Assembly: GCF_000003605.2 (NCBI RefSeq)
Contig: NW_003124902.1
Coordinates: 508,530 to 534,282 of the forward strand
Reading direction: 5' to 3'
DNA from: Saccoglossus kowalevskii
Taxonomy: Eukaryota > Hemichordata > Enteropneusta > Harrimaniidae
DNA length: 25,753 bases
This document shows, piece after piece, positions 1-9,141 of this stretch. Position 1 is the stretch's first letter; the number at the start of each line of letters is the position of its first letter. The position numbers and the translations under genes are program-made. The notes below the pieces were generated by a model. It did not search any database, had not been told where the DNA came from, and saw only the letters and a program-made list of their open reading frames with translations.

Positions 1-381
1 CTGTAAACTAGATACCTGTGACTGAAGACTTTGGACAGCACTTTTTACGTTGTCCACGTCCTGGCATGTGAACTGTAATGAATTCTCAATATCTGTACAC
101 CTGTTTTCAACAACGGCCACTCGTTCTGAAATTTTCTTTTGTTCCTTTAAAATGGATGACGTGGTGACAGTAATACCAGAAACTTCTTTCTCCAATTCAC
201 ATAGACAGGACTTCATATTGGCAAGAGAGAGATTACTCACAGTTTCATGTTCATCCCCTGTTCCAGGTGTATCAGGCAGAATGTCATTGTCGCCATGAAC
301 ATCTTGAAAATAGCATGACGTTGTTTCGTTGTTTGTAGCAGATTTGCCCTTCTTTTTATCACGACGCGGACGATCCCCCAT
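1..381 (-). CDS. Partial coiled-coil protein, probably LINE ORF1 N-terminus
   Basis: An ATG at 381 opens a reading frame of 127 codons on the minus strand that continues past base 1 without a stop. The first ~25 residues are basic and hydrophilic (MGDRPRRDKKKGK...). An acidic/polar linker follows (about residues 25-50). After that comes a heptad-like stretch rich in Leu, Val, Glu, Lys and Gln (LANMKSCLCELEKEV, then SERVAVVENR and VKSAVQSLQSQVSSLQ). A basic start followed by a coiled coil is the usual layout of ORF1 proteins of non-LTR retrotransposons, which trimerise through the coil and bind element RNA with a following RRM. The RRM would lie outside the window, so this is family-style recognition only. 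A host coiled-coil gene is the alternative. The frame shows no lesion, unlike its neighbours, so this could be a young insertion. Confidence 0.5.
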   Translation of the reverse strand, partial: MGDRPRRDKKKGKSATNNETTSCYFQDVHGDNDILPDTPGTGDEHETVSNLSLANMKSCLCELEKEVSGITVTTSSILKEQKKISERVAVVENRCTDIENSLQFTCQDVDNVKSAVQSLQSQVSSLQ

Positions 382-430
382 TTCTGCGTACTGTTAGGTA
401 AAGCACTAAGTTACAAGCTATAGAGTTAGT

Positions 431-2252
431 TCATTGAAAATATTGTAGAACAGAGAGTTCGCAGCGACGAGCTAACGTGGCACACCTGTTGCGAGCATGC
501 GCATGAATTTTATCCTTGTGTGTGCCTAATAACATTTCAAAATGAGATTCAGCAGAATCCAACAAATTCACTTCAGTGTATTCAGTGTATTTAATTTCAA
601 ATGCTAGTGAAGCTGCTTCAAGTTTCTTATCAAGTTTGTTAAGATCATCCTTTTTAGTAGCTTGAAGTAACTTTGCTGAATGATTTGCTTCATTAATTTC
701 AACCTTGGCATCAAATTGGTCGACCAGTTTTGATTCATATTGCTTCGCATCATGTTTTTGATCTTCAGATAACTTTGCAAACTTTTGTATAATTTCCAGT
801 TTTTGGTCGATCTTTTGAGCCTCGTTGAAGAGCTCGTCAATTAGTTTACCCATGTTTCTCAATTTAGCATGAAGGTGATCCATAGTGTATTCATTTATGG
901 GGTCATACTTTATAAGAGTATGATTACTCTGACCATTACTTTTTTCTTCTGCTAGACATATCCCATTCATGATTTGGATTGCGACATTTCTGAACTGTAG
1001 CCAAACATAAACTGCAGAAAAAACTGGTACTCTTCCTCTGCAAGACCAAACTTTTATACTTTTCATCTCCTTCCAGTTTTCTACAGTATTTCATCCCCTT
1101 TATACCATGTTGGGCAATTTTTTCAGTGCATGCCAGAACAGGAAGAATATCAGTGCATCACTCTCTGGGGCATTTATAATGGCAAATGGAATGCGGCTTG
1201 CATCAGACTGTGGATTTGGATCTCTCCATACTTCATTACCATTATATTTTATCAGACGTATATCACCACTGATGGCAAATACTTTGAAATTTTGGGACAC
1301 TCCTTTGAAGTCTTGGAAAGTGTCGCCACCCTCACCTACAACTATTTCTAACTTCTGTCTTTCATTTTCATCATCAAGGTCATAATCCAATTTGTTTTCA
1401 GTCAATATGTTGAGGACACTTCTCCAAACCAGCCTTTTTTATTTTGAGAGGCAGTTTCTGACACCATATGGTGGTTAATCTGGGAATTCTTGAAACATTT
1501 TCTTGTGTTCTCAGGGATTTCTCCAAACCATCATAGTCAGCTTCAGATAGACCGCCCCTAGATGGATAAACATGTTTTCTGCTTCAGAATCATTCCATAA
1601 TTTAGAGTCATATGTAGTCAGATCTAATTTCTGGGAAGATGGTGCTGCTAATAAAGCCAATTTAACAGAAGGAGGCAGAATATCTGATGTAATGGCTTCC
1701 TTGAAAAATGATACAAATAATACTGATTTGGCAAATGATTTATCTTTATTTAATCGTAATTGCCAAAGGGCACTCTCATCAAATCCAGACAACTTCTCAC
1801 CTACTGGCTGGTGCTGATTTAAGATTTTACTGATGCAGGCTCGACTCCCAGTGGCTTTCTTAGAAATTGCTGATCTTTTCGTGCTAAATAGAACTGCAAG
1901 AGAGACTTCCAAATATTTCTTTGAATCATCCCATTCGTGACCCTTGAAATTTTCAAGCAAATTTCCCACCACTTGTCTTACTTGAGATGGCCCTTTTTTG
2001 AATCATCAAATCGGAAAGTTTCCGTATTTCACTAGCAACGAGCGATCTCGCTTTCATCAGCTTAAATCTGTGAAAAGCATGGCTGGCAGTAAGGCTTGTC
2101 GTCATTCCCATAACGAACAAATAATTCGACGCGATAGCATAAAATCGCCTACAAACCATTCGAAGTGAGCACATCGCTTTAACTTTCTCGAACTGTGATA
2201 TATAGTCATCACTGTCATAAAAAAAGCAACAAAACCCGAATATTCGAGTCAA
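431..2252 (-). pseudogene. Unrecognised protein pseudogene with C-terminal coiled coil
   Basis: Three long open stretches on the minus strand (1972-1511, 1405-1100, 1066-431) share one reading frame and are separated only by short stop-containing gaps. A fourth (2252-1953) joins in another frame, so there is a shift near 1953-1990. Between 1535 and 1405 the coherent reading seems to move to another frame and back. About 600 codons appear to come from one ancestral coding sequence without introns. The last ~150 residues are Lys/Glu/Ala/Leu/Gln rich with heptad spacing (KLIDELFNEAQKIDQKLEII, DDLNKLDKKLEAA) and are clearly a coiled coil. The middle part (EIVVGEGGDTFQDF, IRLIKYNGNEVWRDPN) looks globular. 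I do not recognise the family. It could be a retrocopy or part of an unfamiliar mobile element. The terminal stop at 431 lies 50 bp upstream of the ATG at 381 on the same strand. Confidence 0.5.
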
Positions 2253-2389
2253 AATCTCGGAATGCCAGAATTTTCAGTTCAATAGAACGTTTTGAATTCT
2301 GGGTAAAACCTCGTACCATGTGCCCAAGGATTCTGATATTGGAAGCTAGATTTAGCTCATGAGATAGGGCATGGTAAACTCTGTTCGCC
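2253..2389. other. Short spacer, nothing recognised
   Basis: About 140 bp between the minus-strand pseudogene and the first recognisable part of the LTR retrotransposon. No LTR, primer-binding site or reading frame could be supported here. Confidence 0.4.
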
Positions 2390-2639
2390 CTCAGGAGGTG
2401 AACATGATACTCCGTTGAGTGATGGGACTAGTATGCTCACTGGTGGTGAAGGTTTTTGTCTTTCAAGTATTGAGACGAGTGATTCCTTAGGTAATGAAGG
2501 TTGTACATCTACTGGAAGTCAGGCTACTGGTCCTATATGAATGAAGGTTGTTCCCCAGGTGTTGAGAAAAGAGAGCCTTCCGTTATTGCGAGTGGTTGTG
2601 AACCCTCCATTGATTCTAGTCAGGATGGCAGTGTTGATG

Positions 2640-3770
2640 TTGTACAGGTGGTACAGACTAGGGTTCAGAAGTTAGCTGAGGAAAATCCCTTAAGTAGGCT
2701 TATAGTTCTGGGGTTCAAGGACTTGCATAATAAGGTTGATAGTAAGGCTAGTATTATAGCTAAGACCTGATGTATAGAGTTTCAGTCACCTCATGTTTAT
2801 AGAGGATGTGTGTGTTCCCAATTAGTTCTACCATTGTGTTACCGTAATCAAGTACTAGCACTTGCTCATGAGTCAGTTATGGCAGGTTATCTACAGATAG
2901 ATTAGCAACTGAGTTTTATTTCCCTAGTATGCAGGATGATGTTATTATATATTATAGAAGACCACTCCTAGGGGTCGTGTTAGCAAGGTACCATTAGGCG
3001 ATATACCCTTGATTGAAGTTCCATTTCAAATGATAGCTATGGATCTGGTTGGTCCGATCAGTCCCGCGACTGAGAGAGGTCATAGGTACATTTTAATTGT
3101 TGTAAACTTTGCTTCACGATACCCTGAGGCTGTAGCGTTAAAGAAGTTGCTGACGCATTAGTCATATAGTAGGGTTGGTGTACCCAATTTAGGGACACAG
3201 TTTGTATCTTACATTATAAAGGAAGTGAGCAGAGTGTTGTCTATTAAACAATTAGTAACCACTCCATATCACCCAGCATGTAAAGGTTTGGTTGAGTGGT
3301 TTAATGCTACTTTGTAAAGTATGTTTAAAGCATGTGTCAAGAACGTCTCAAGGATTGGGATAGATATCTTGACCCAGTACTGTTTGCCTATAGAGAAGCT
3401 CCTCGAGTGAGTTTAAAGATTTTACTCTTCGATCTTATTAATGGCAGAACAGTGAGGGGTCAATGATGATTTAAAGAGTGTTGTGGACAAGGGAGGCCAC
3501 TACACGAGATGTTAAAATACCAGTATGTCCTGGATTTGCGAAATCGCCTTGAAGAGACATGTAATACAAACAGTATTATGATAGGAAGACCAGGGATAGG
3601 AAGTCCAACTTGGTGACAAAGTGTTACTGTTACTCCCCACTGACCACAATAAGTTGTTGATGCAATGGCAGCGACCATATGTAGGTATGATAGATAACAG
3701 AATGGATGTGAAAGGTAAAATGAAAAATTATCATGCTAACTTGTTGAACGCATATGTATGAAAGAGACAA
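2640..3770 (+). pseudogene. Retrotransposon integrase (decayed)
   Basis: The N-terminal zinc-binding region is partly visible: LALAHESVMAGYL around 2858-2893 supplies the histidine half, but the CxxC half is deleted near 2945-2965. The DDE core begins at about 3025 with FQMIAMDLVGPIS; the first catalytic Asp is in MDLVGP. The second catalytic position reads PNLGTQF (about 3182-3203), where family members have Asp, so this copy has Asn and is shortened just before it. The Glu is present in GLVEWFNATL (about 3288-3317), followed at once by a stop. After 3480 come a YVLDLRNRLEETC segment and a basic linker (LLMQWQRPYV, NYHANLLNAYV) typical of the C-terminal region of these integrases. At least five stops or shifts occur. 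The enzyme would insert cDNA into the host genome; this copy is inactive. Confidence 0.8.
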
Positions 3771-3959
3771 ATGGAATGACAAGAAAGTGGTTACAGGTGT
3801 GATGATCTGTGTGTTCACTGCAGTTGTTGAATATGATACTACTGACAGTGACACAATACTGAGTGATAGTGGTGAATTGGAGTCTGTGTCAATTCAGTCC
3901 AAAGAAACAATTGTTGATTGTCATGGTGGCAACGAATTTAATGTCGACCAACATTGAGA

Positions 3960-4745
3960 GATTGGAGGAGTTATGAAAGAATTTTCTGATATTCTTACTG
4001 ATTGTCCTGGAAAGACTAAAATTGGTGAGCATGATACTAAATTGTTAAAATCTGAACCAGTTAGGTCAAAACCACACCCTTCACCATTCACTATGACAGA
4101 TATAGTGAGGTCAGAGGTTAAGCGTATGGTAGAGATGGATGTAATTGAACCATCAAATTCACATTATGCCTCACCCATTGTTTTGGTAACTAAGAAGGAG
4201 GGGTGTTAGGTTTTGCATTGATTCTTGCAAACTCAATCGCATTACAGTGTTCCATGCACAACCAATGCCATCCATCACCTGAAGACTTATGTTCACTATT
4301 AAAGGTGGGTCGACACTTTGATCAACAAAATTGATCTCACCAAGGGGTACTGGCAGATCTCCATGAGTGAGGGGGCTAAAGAAAAGACAACCTTTCTCAC
4401 ATCTGATAGTTTATTGCAGTTTTGAAGCATGCCTTTTGGGCTTGTGAATGCACCAGTCTCCATTTTTCGTATGGTGCGTATTTTGTTGGTATGTCTTGAA
4501 GGTAAAGTTCAGAATTTATTTGGAGACATTTTAATTTATTTAAAATCTTGGGAGGAGCATGTACAGATTGTACATGACGTTTTGGTTCGTTTAAGAAAGG
4601 CAGGATTACTAATTTGTTTGTTTGGTCTGTTTAATTTGTTGGTCATCAGGTAGGTGAGAGCATTGCCAGATAAAATAGAAGCCACACAACATGCAGCCAG
4701 ACCTAAAACAGTAAAGCAAGTAAGATAATTTTTAAGCCAGGCTGG
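3960..4745 (+). pseudogene. Gypsy-type reverse transcriptase (decayed)
   Basis: An open stretch from 3973 carries the conserved entry region of gypsy RTs: MKEFSDILTDCPGKTKIGEH, then RSEVKRMVEMDVIEPSNSHY and SPIVLVTKKEG. After a shift near 4205 the RFCID block and the KIDLTKGYWQISMSE block (about 4328-4370, first catalytic Asp present) follow. MPFGLVNAPVSIFR starts at 4429. The YxDD active-site box appears as LFGDILIY (about 4515-4540), so the Tyr and the first Asp of the pair are lost. The connection-domain motif FLSQAGYYRKFVP is at about 4730-4770, after an in-frame stop. The protein would copy element RNA into cDNA. Its position directly after integrase C-terminal sequence, without an LTR between, argues against two tandem elements. 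Confidence 0.85.
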
Positions 4746-4849
4746 ATATTATCGTAAATTTGTACCACAGATTTTGCTACAATAACATTACCTCTCACTG
4801 ATTTGAACAGAAAAGGTCAGCCAAAAAGGTAGTTTGGGGAGATTCCCAA

Positions 4850-5275
4850 AAACGTGCCTTTAATCACAGTTTTATTGAGTAAGCAACCAATTTTTAGGTT
4901 GCCTGATTTTACTATGAGTTTTATTTTCAGATACGATTCATCAGGAGTTGGGCTTGGTGCAGTCTTATTGCAGCAATATGAGGAAGGAAAATTCCCAGTG
5001 GCATATGCCAGTCGTAAATTGCTAGCCAGAGAGGAGTCCTATTCTTTAATTGGAATAAAGAGTGTTTGGCAGTGATTTGGGCTTTGCATAAATTTCACCA
5101 ATATTTATATGGTAAAGGATTTATTTTGGAGACGGATCACCAGCCATTGATTTATTCAAAAAAGGCACGAACAGTAAACAGTTGGTTAATGTGGATGGCC
5201 ATATATTTGCAATCATTTAGCTACCGCATTATAGCAAGAAAATATAGTTGCAGTCTATTTAAGCGGGATTGAGAA
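4850..5275 (+). pseudogene. Retrotransposon RNase H domain (decayed)
   Basis: The RNase H domain follows the RT connection region. FRYDSSGVGLGAVLLQQ (about 4926-4976) contains the first metal-binding Asp, and AYASRKLLAREESYSLI follows. A one-base insertion near 5056 moves the frame; reading resumes with AVIWALHKFHQYLYGK and ETDHQPLIY (Asp of TDHQPL present, about 5131-5157). The C-terminal segment is LMWMAIYLQSFSYRI, and the frame closes near 5272. RNase H degrades the RNA strand of RNA-DNA hybrids during reverse transcription. The polypurine tract and LTR lie only ~110 bp downstream, so RNase H is the last coding domain of the element, as expected for the INT-first order. Confidence 0.85.
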
Positions 5276-5377
5276 TGGTTAGAATTACTGTTACAATATG
5301 TTTTGCAATTTTGAGAAATGAAAATTTATTTGCAGCTGATGCTGAATATTAAACTGGAAATGTGCCATGTTCAGTCT

Positions 5378-5390
5378 TGATGAGGGGGCA
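5378..5390 (+). other. Polypurine tract of the LTR retrotransposon
   Basis: A purine run (TGATGAGGGGGCA) sits directly before the TGTCAG that begins the LTR and just after the RNase H end. This is the plus-strand primer position in LTR elements. Confidence 0.55.
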
Positions 5391-5391
5391 A

Positions 5392-5989
5392 TGTCAGCAT
5401 CCTTTGTTTTATGTTTTTTGCACATATTACCCCAGACCCTGCGAATTGGAGTTTGCATGGAATCATTGGAATACACGGTGTGCATTGCCGTGTGATAACT
5501 GTCATAAAGGTGATTGACAGGTAATACTTGTTTTCAAATCTGGAAGGACAGTTGGAATCTACCAGGTGTGCTGTTATTTAAATAACAAAACATTGTGACA
5601 CAGCTGCTAGAAAGGTTACATTCTGATTGGCTCATGTGGTGTCACTGAATCTGGGTCAATTATTCCTATAAATTGGGCAGACTGAAGGCAGTTGGGGTCC
5701 ATCATTTCAAACTAGTATCCTGTGTGTTGTTGCTACGATACATGCTTCAACCATAATTCTGTGATGAATTCTGTACGAACTGCTCTGCAATCTGCTGCTT
5801 TCAGCTGTGCCCTCCAGAATAACAACGTTCCTCTGCAAGCAAGACTCCTGTATTTCTTCATTGTTCTGTCACAGAAGCCATTGACTGTCGTTTATTTCTA
5901 CATCCTGGAACTATGGGTTATCACAGATGCACACTTCACTAAGCAATCCTCTATTTTAGTGATTTTGTCGTGTCTACCCCATACTAGCA
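5392..5989 (+). repeat. 3' LTR of the INT-first retrotransposon (right end approximate)
   Basis: Starts TGTCAGCAT after the polypurine tract. It carries promoter elements (CCAAT box in reverse at 5625-5630, TATA-like CTATAAATT at 5666-5674), as an LTR U3 should. No second LTR is present for comparison, so the right end was chosen only at a CA near 5989 and may be wrong. A 105-codon open frame here (5722-6039) has no recognisable features and is treated as chance. Confidence 0.45.
5625..5674 (+). promoter_or_regulatory. CCAAT and TATA boxes of the LTR
   Basis: GATTGG (reverse CCAAT) at 5625-5630 and CTATAAATT at 5666-5674 are about 40 bp apart, a normal layout for an RNA polymerase II promoter in U3. 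Transcription would start near 5700. Function is inferred from sequence only. Confidence 0.4.
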
Positions 5990-6659
5990 GTGAGATAACC
6001 CCTGCCCAGTGTGAGTTCTCTGGGTTCCCCTATAATTAGCGATAAACAGGCCTTACACTGTGACATTGATGATGTATCATGATATCTGCCATAGAAATGT
6101 CTGAATATTATAATGAGACGTTCTCCGACAAAAACTAGACTTAGCAGCTTAGTCAAAGTAGCCATATAGTAATCAAGAGGTTTTGATGCTGGATTGGTTT
6201 ATAAATGTAGGATACATATCAAAGAACAATGACAGATTGTTGGCACAAAATGGCCGCTATTTTACAAGAAAAGTCTAAAATGAAAAATTTAAGTATCAAA
6301 TTTTACCAGTTCAAGTGTCAACTTCTATTTTAACATGAGAAATCATATCAATTGTGTTGGTCTTTAATACTAAAAATCAATATTCTGTAGTAATTGTCAA
6401 CAAAAAACATTTTTACTATAATAAATCAAATTACTAATACGAGTTCATCATGCAAAATTAGAGATCAAAATTAAAATAGGTATGCAGATAGTAAATAACT
6501 TGGAACAGACTTGGTTACTTATTCATTCGTTCACTAAAGCATAGTTGAACACTAAGAAAATAATATTGTGACGGAATACATACAGTAATCGAATAATGTT
6601 ATCGAAACTATATGTCATAGCATCAACAACTATTTATCCTAAAATGTAGATTGAGTTTA
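5990..6659. other. AT-rich spacer, nothing recognised
   Basis: AT-rich DNA without a coding stretch, repeat or RNA gene that I could support. It separates the gypsy-class LTR from the minus-strand pseudogene. Confidence 0.4.
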
Positions 6660-8650
6660 GTCATATCCTCAATTCCTTCGCCTGTACTTCTTAAATAGTA
6701 ACGACTGCAAGTCATCTATCTTCGATATGTGTGTGTTGGAAAGGTAGAGCTTATATACGAATTGTTCTATGTCATCAAAGTTACACCTGCTACTTACACC
6801 CTTATACCAATACTGGCCATTGCTTCTAACAATTAATCGCCAGAATCTCGAAAGGCTTTCCAGCAAGTGTCTTCTCTTTTCTCCGCAAAGCTACTAGTGT
6901 TATCAGCATCACTGAGCACATGGAAACCGGGTAGTGCAGTTGTTAGCTCGAGCCCTAGTCTTGATCACATTAAAAATGAATTGTTTTTACACAAGATATT
7001 GTACTGCCTTAGCAAAAGACCGAATACATTGGAGAATGCATATGGATACTCATTTCCACGGACTTTGTTGCATCAATTGCGTATAGTAAGATCTTTATAT
7101 CCACATCTTCTTGTTTACTGTTCAGGTATGTCTGATCACTGTGTGTACCTTTGCACTGGTTTCGAACTGCCACAATGATACAGTGATTTTACTGGACAGT
7201 TACCTGTATCTTATCTGCAAGATATTTAGTTAATTTCATCATTGTATTTGTGTGTGATGACAATTTCTTCATGGGTTGTTCGGAAATGGTTGGTGAGTCG
7301 GTGTCATGGCCATTGTTTTGCCATTGCATCTACTAGGGATACGTTCTTTGGTGTTGTGTTATTGTCTTTATTGTCAGATTTAATATATTTATCAACTGTT
7401 TGTCATGGTTTGTCTAACATTGAAATATGATTCTATCAGCTGCAAACATAGACCTTGGAACAACAGACAATTCGTGTTTGCCAATAGCAAATTCAGGTTG
7501 ATCTAAGGCCTTGACAAATAAACGGGCAAACAGAGCCCTATCTCCTTTAAGTTCAAACACATAATTCTTCGCAGATAACTTAACTTAGTGAAGTAGAAAG
7601 ACTCTGACCCTTCATTGGATACCACAAATCGCTGTATTCCTTCTGAATCTGCTCTGGCACAGACCTATGACCGATCCTACTTTGTCTACGGAGATTCTCG
7701 TTAACTTACTCTCTTATAACTGATTTCATTACTAGATTAAGTAACTCATCACTCTCTTCTGCAAAATGAATGTTAGTTGCAATTTGACGCTCAATATTAC
7801 AATTCTGAGTACAGCTGAAAAAGAAAAAAGGCATGGTGTTGTGTTCGGCCAGAGGAATATGTAGTTAGTCTGCCAAGCTTAGGGGAGACCAAGAATAACT
7901 TGGTACATGAAGAGGGGTTTAGTGTTATGTACACTAATGCACCAGATACTTTCACAGATTTGTTAACTTGCTCACGTGAATGATCATCACCAATGACTCT
8001 GTATGCTACCTCTGCATTCTTCCATAAAGTTCTGGGTCAGACTTGTTGATGGACTTCGTTTCTTGTAGGTATCATGAATCACTTGGGCATAGTTGAAACA
8101 ATCATGTAAAAATTTGAAGAGAACTCAAATGCAGCTCTGGGTCCCCAGTATGTACTTCACGGTCAAATAGCATCATTTTCAAAACAGTGTGCATATACTG
8201 AAGCATAACACGAAACAAAGCCTCATTTCCTATGAATTTGTAAAACTCACTCATTTTCCCCATCACTAATCCTGAATAGATGATAATGACAACTTGTAAT
8301 TCGGCATATCCCTTGCACTTCCATCTTTGAATGCTGGGTTTTCAATGTATGTCTTTGGCCACAATGTAAATAAGGTTTGATGTATCACAATGGGTGCTGT
8401 TTAACCTTCATGGTGGCAATTCCACTATTCTCAATAAAGGTACCAACGGAACATTATTCTGCCATCACAATATGATGGCGAAGAAACTAGTTGCCCAAAT
8501 CATGAAGTCGCCTATAAAGTCCCATATCAAGTGATATGATGGAAGTAAATCCTTTTGTTTTGATTCTTTGTGCCTGCGTTAGGATTGTTACCAAGTATTT
8601 CATTCGTTTGAAGGATGGGGAAGTATCATGCATTACTGGCACAACATCAC
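6660..8650 (-). pseudogene. Decayed copy of a multi-copy invertebrate gene with PIN/FEN-nuclease-like motifs
   Basis: Read on the minus strand, a chain of short coherent peptides keeps the order I recall from a large family of uncharacterised cnidarian and mollusc proteins. From 8640 down: LVTILTQAQRI and SLDMGLY, then FIENSGIA. Near 8280-8110: SGLVMGKMSEFYKFIG and DPELHLSSLQI. Near 7960-7850: HSREQVNKSVKVSGALVYIT. Near 7640-7440: YSDLWYPMKGQSLF, FARLFVKAL and VVPRSMFAA. Near 7250-7070: MMKLTKYLADKIQ, QTYLNSKQEDVDIKILLYAI and MSIHMHSP. Near 6960-6880: LPGFHVLSDADNTSSFAEK. Last, 6866-6669: FDDIEQFVYKLYLSNTHI. In the family I recall acidic motifs of the EEADT, SPDTD and GxDxxGxFxGKG kind, which resemble FEN/XPG-type PIN nucleases. 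Here they have decayed to EDVDI, SPMYS and DADNTSSFAEK. The family link is from memory; the nuclease idea is inference. At least eight stops or shifts are present. Confidence 0.65.
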
Positions 8651-8945
8651 TTAATATCCATACAAAGTAAAGATAGTATTAGTCTCCCCTAAAGTTGCCA
8701 GCATGTTGGGCAGGATAGAAGGTTTTATACAATATATGAGGTGAGTTTTAGTTTGAGGAAAATCGTTGATTGTATGAGTCTCAGCTAAACCTAGGAGCTT
8801 TTAATTCAATTCTTTTCTTATAGAGTGTCATATATAGACGACACAATACCGTATTCCAAATATCCAAAGGCGAATGTAATGTCGTTGTCTTTGACAGACA
8901 CTACGATTCTGGTTCGGGAGAACAGCGCCCTGTATTGCTACCCAT
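8651..8945. other. Spacer before the mariner element, nothing recognised
   Basis: About 300 bp of AT-rich sequence between the minus-strand pseudogene and the left terminal repeat of the mariner element. The 71-codon open frame at 8825 shows no family features. Confidence 0.4.
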
Positions 8946-8974
8946 GTGCACCGTGTCCCAAAAGTTTGTTCACC
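8946..8974 (+). repeat. Left terminal inverted repeat of the mariner element
   Basis: TGCACCGTGTCCCAAAAG followed by TTTGTTCACC. It matches the reverse complement of the right repeat at about four of every five bases, with the core CCCAAAAGTT identical. Confidence 0.65.
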
Positions 8975-9141
8975 ATGCTATTCACCTTGTTATTGTTCAG
9001 GCGTTTACCCCCTATTATTCTCACATCCGACAACACCTGATCAGCTAGCTGGCGTCTGGTTGTCCATCTGGGTCATATGTGTGGGCTGATTGCATACAAT
9101 GTTCAGAATATATCAGTATGTCTCACTGGCATGGCAACACC

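Larger units (their letters stand above)
2390..5989 (+). mobile_element. 5'-truncated Ty3/gypsy-class LTR retrotransposon with INT upstream of RT (Gmr1-like)
   Basis: In one strand direction the block holds an integrase N-terminal region, an integrase core, an integrase C-terminal/linker region, a reverse transcriptase, an RNase H, a polypurine tract (5378-5390) and an LTR starting TGTCAG at 5392. Ordinary Ty3/gypsy elements encode RT-RNaseH-INT. Having INT first, with gypsy-type RT, is the hallmark of the Gmr1-like lineage known from aquatic animals. Gag, protease, the 5' LTR and the primer-binding site were not found, so the 5' end is missing. Stops and shifts occur every 100-300 bp, so the copy is old and non-coding. 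Confidence 0.8.

Noticed and set aside
3460-3854. Minus-strand open frames under the integrase region
   Set aside because: They are antisense to recognised integrase sequence on the plus strand.
2390-5989. Two tandem gypsy elements (end of one, start of the next) instead of an INT-first element
   Set aside because: No LTR, polypurine tract or primer site lies between the integrase C-terminal sequence and the RT, and the linker flows directly between them.
5722-6039. 105-codon open frame within the LTR
   Set aside because: No recognisable domain, lies inside the LTR after the TATA box, and composition gives no sign of coding selection.
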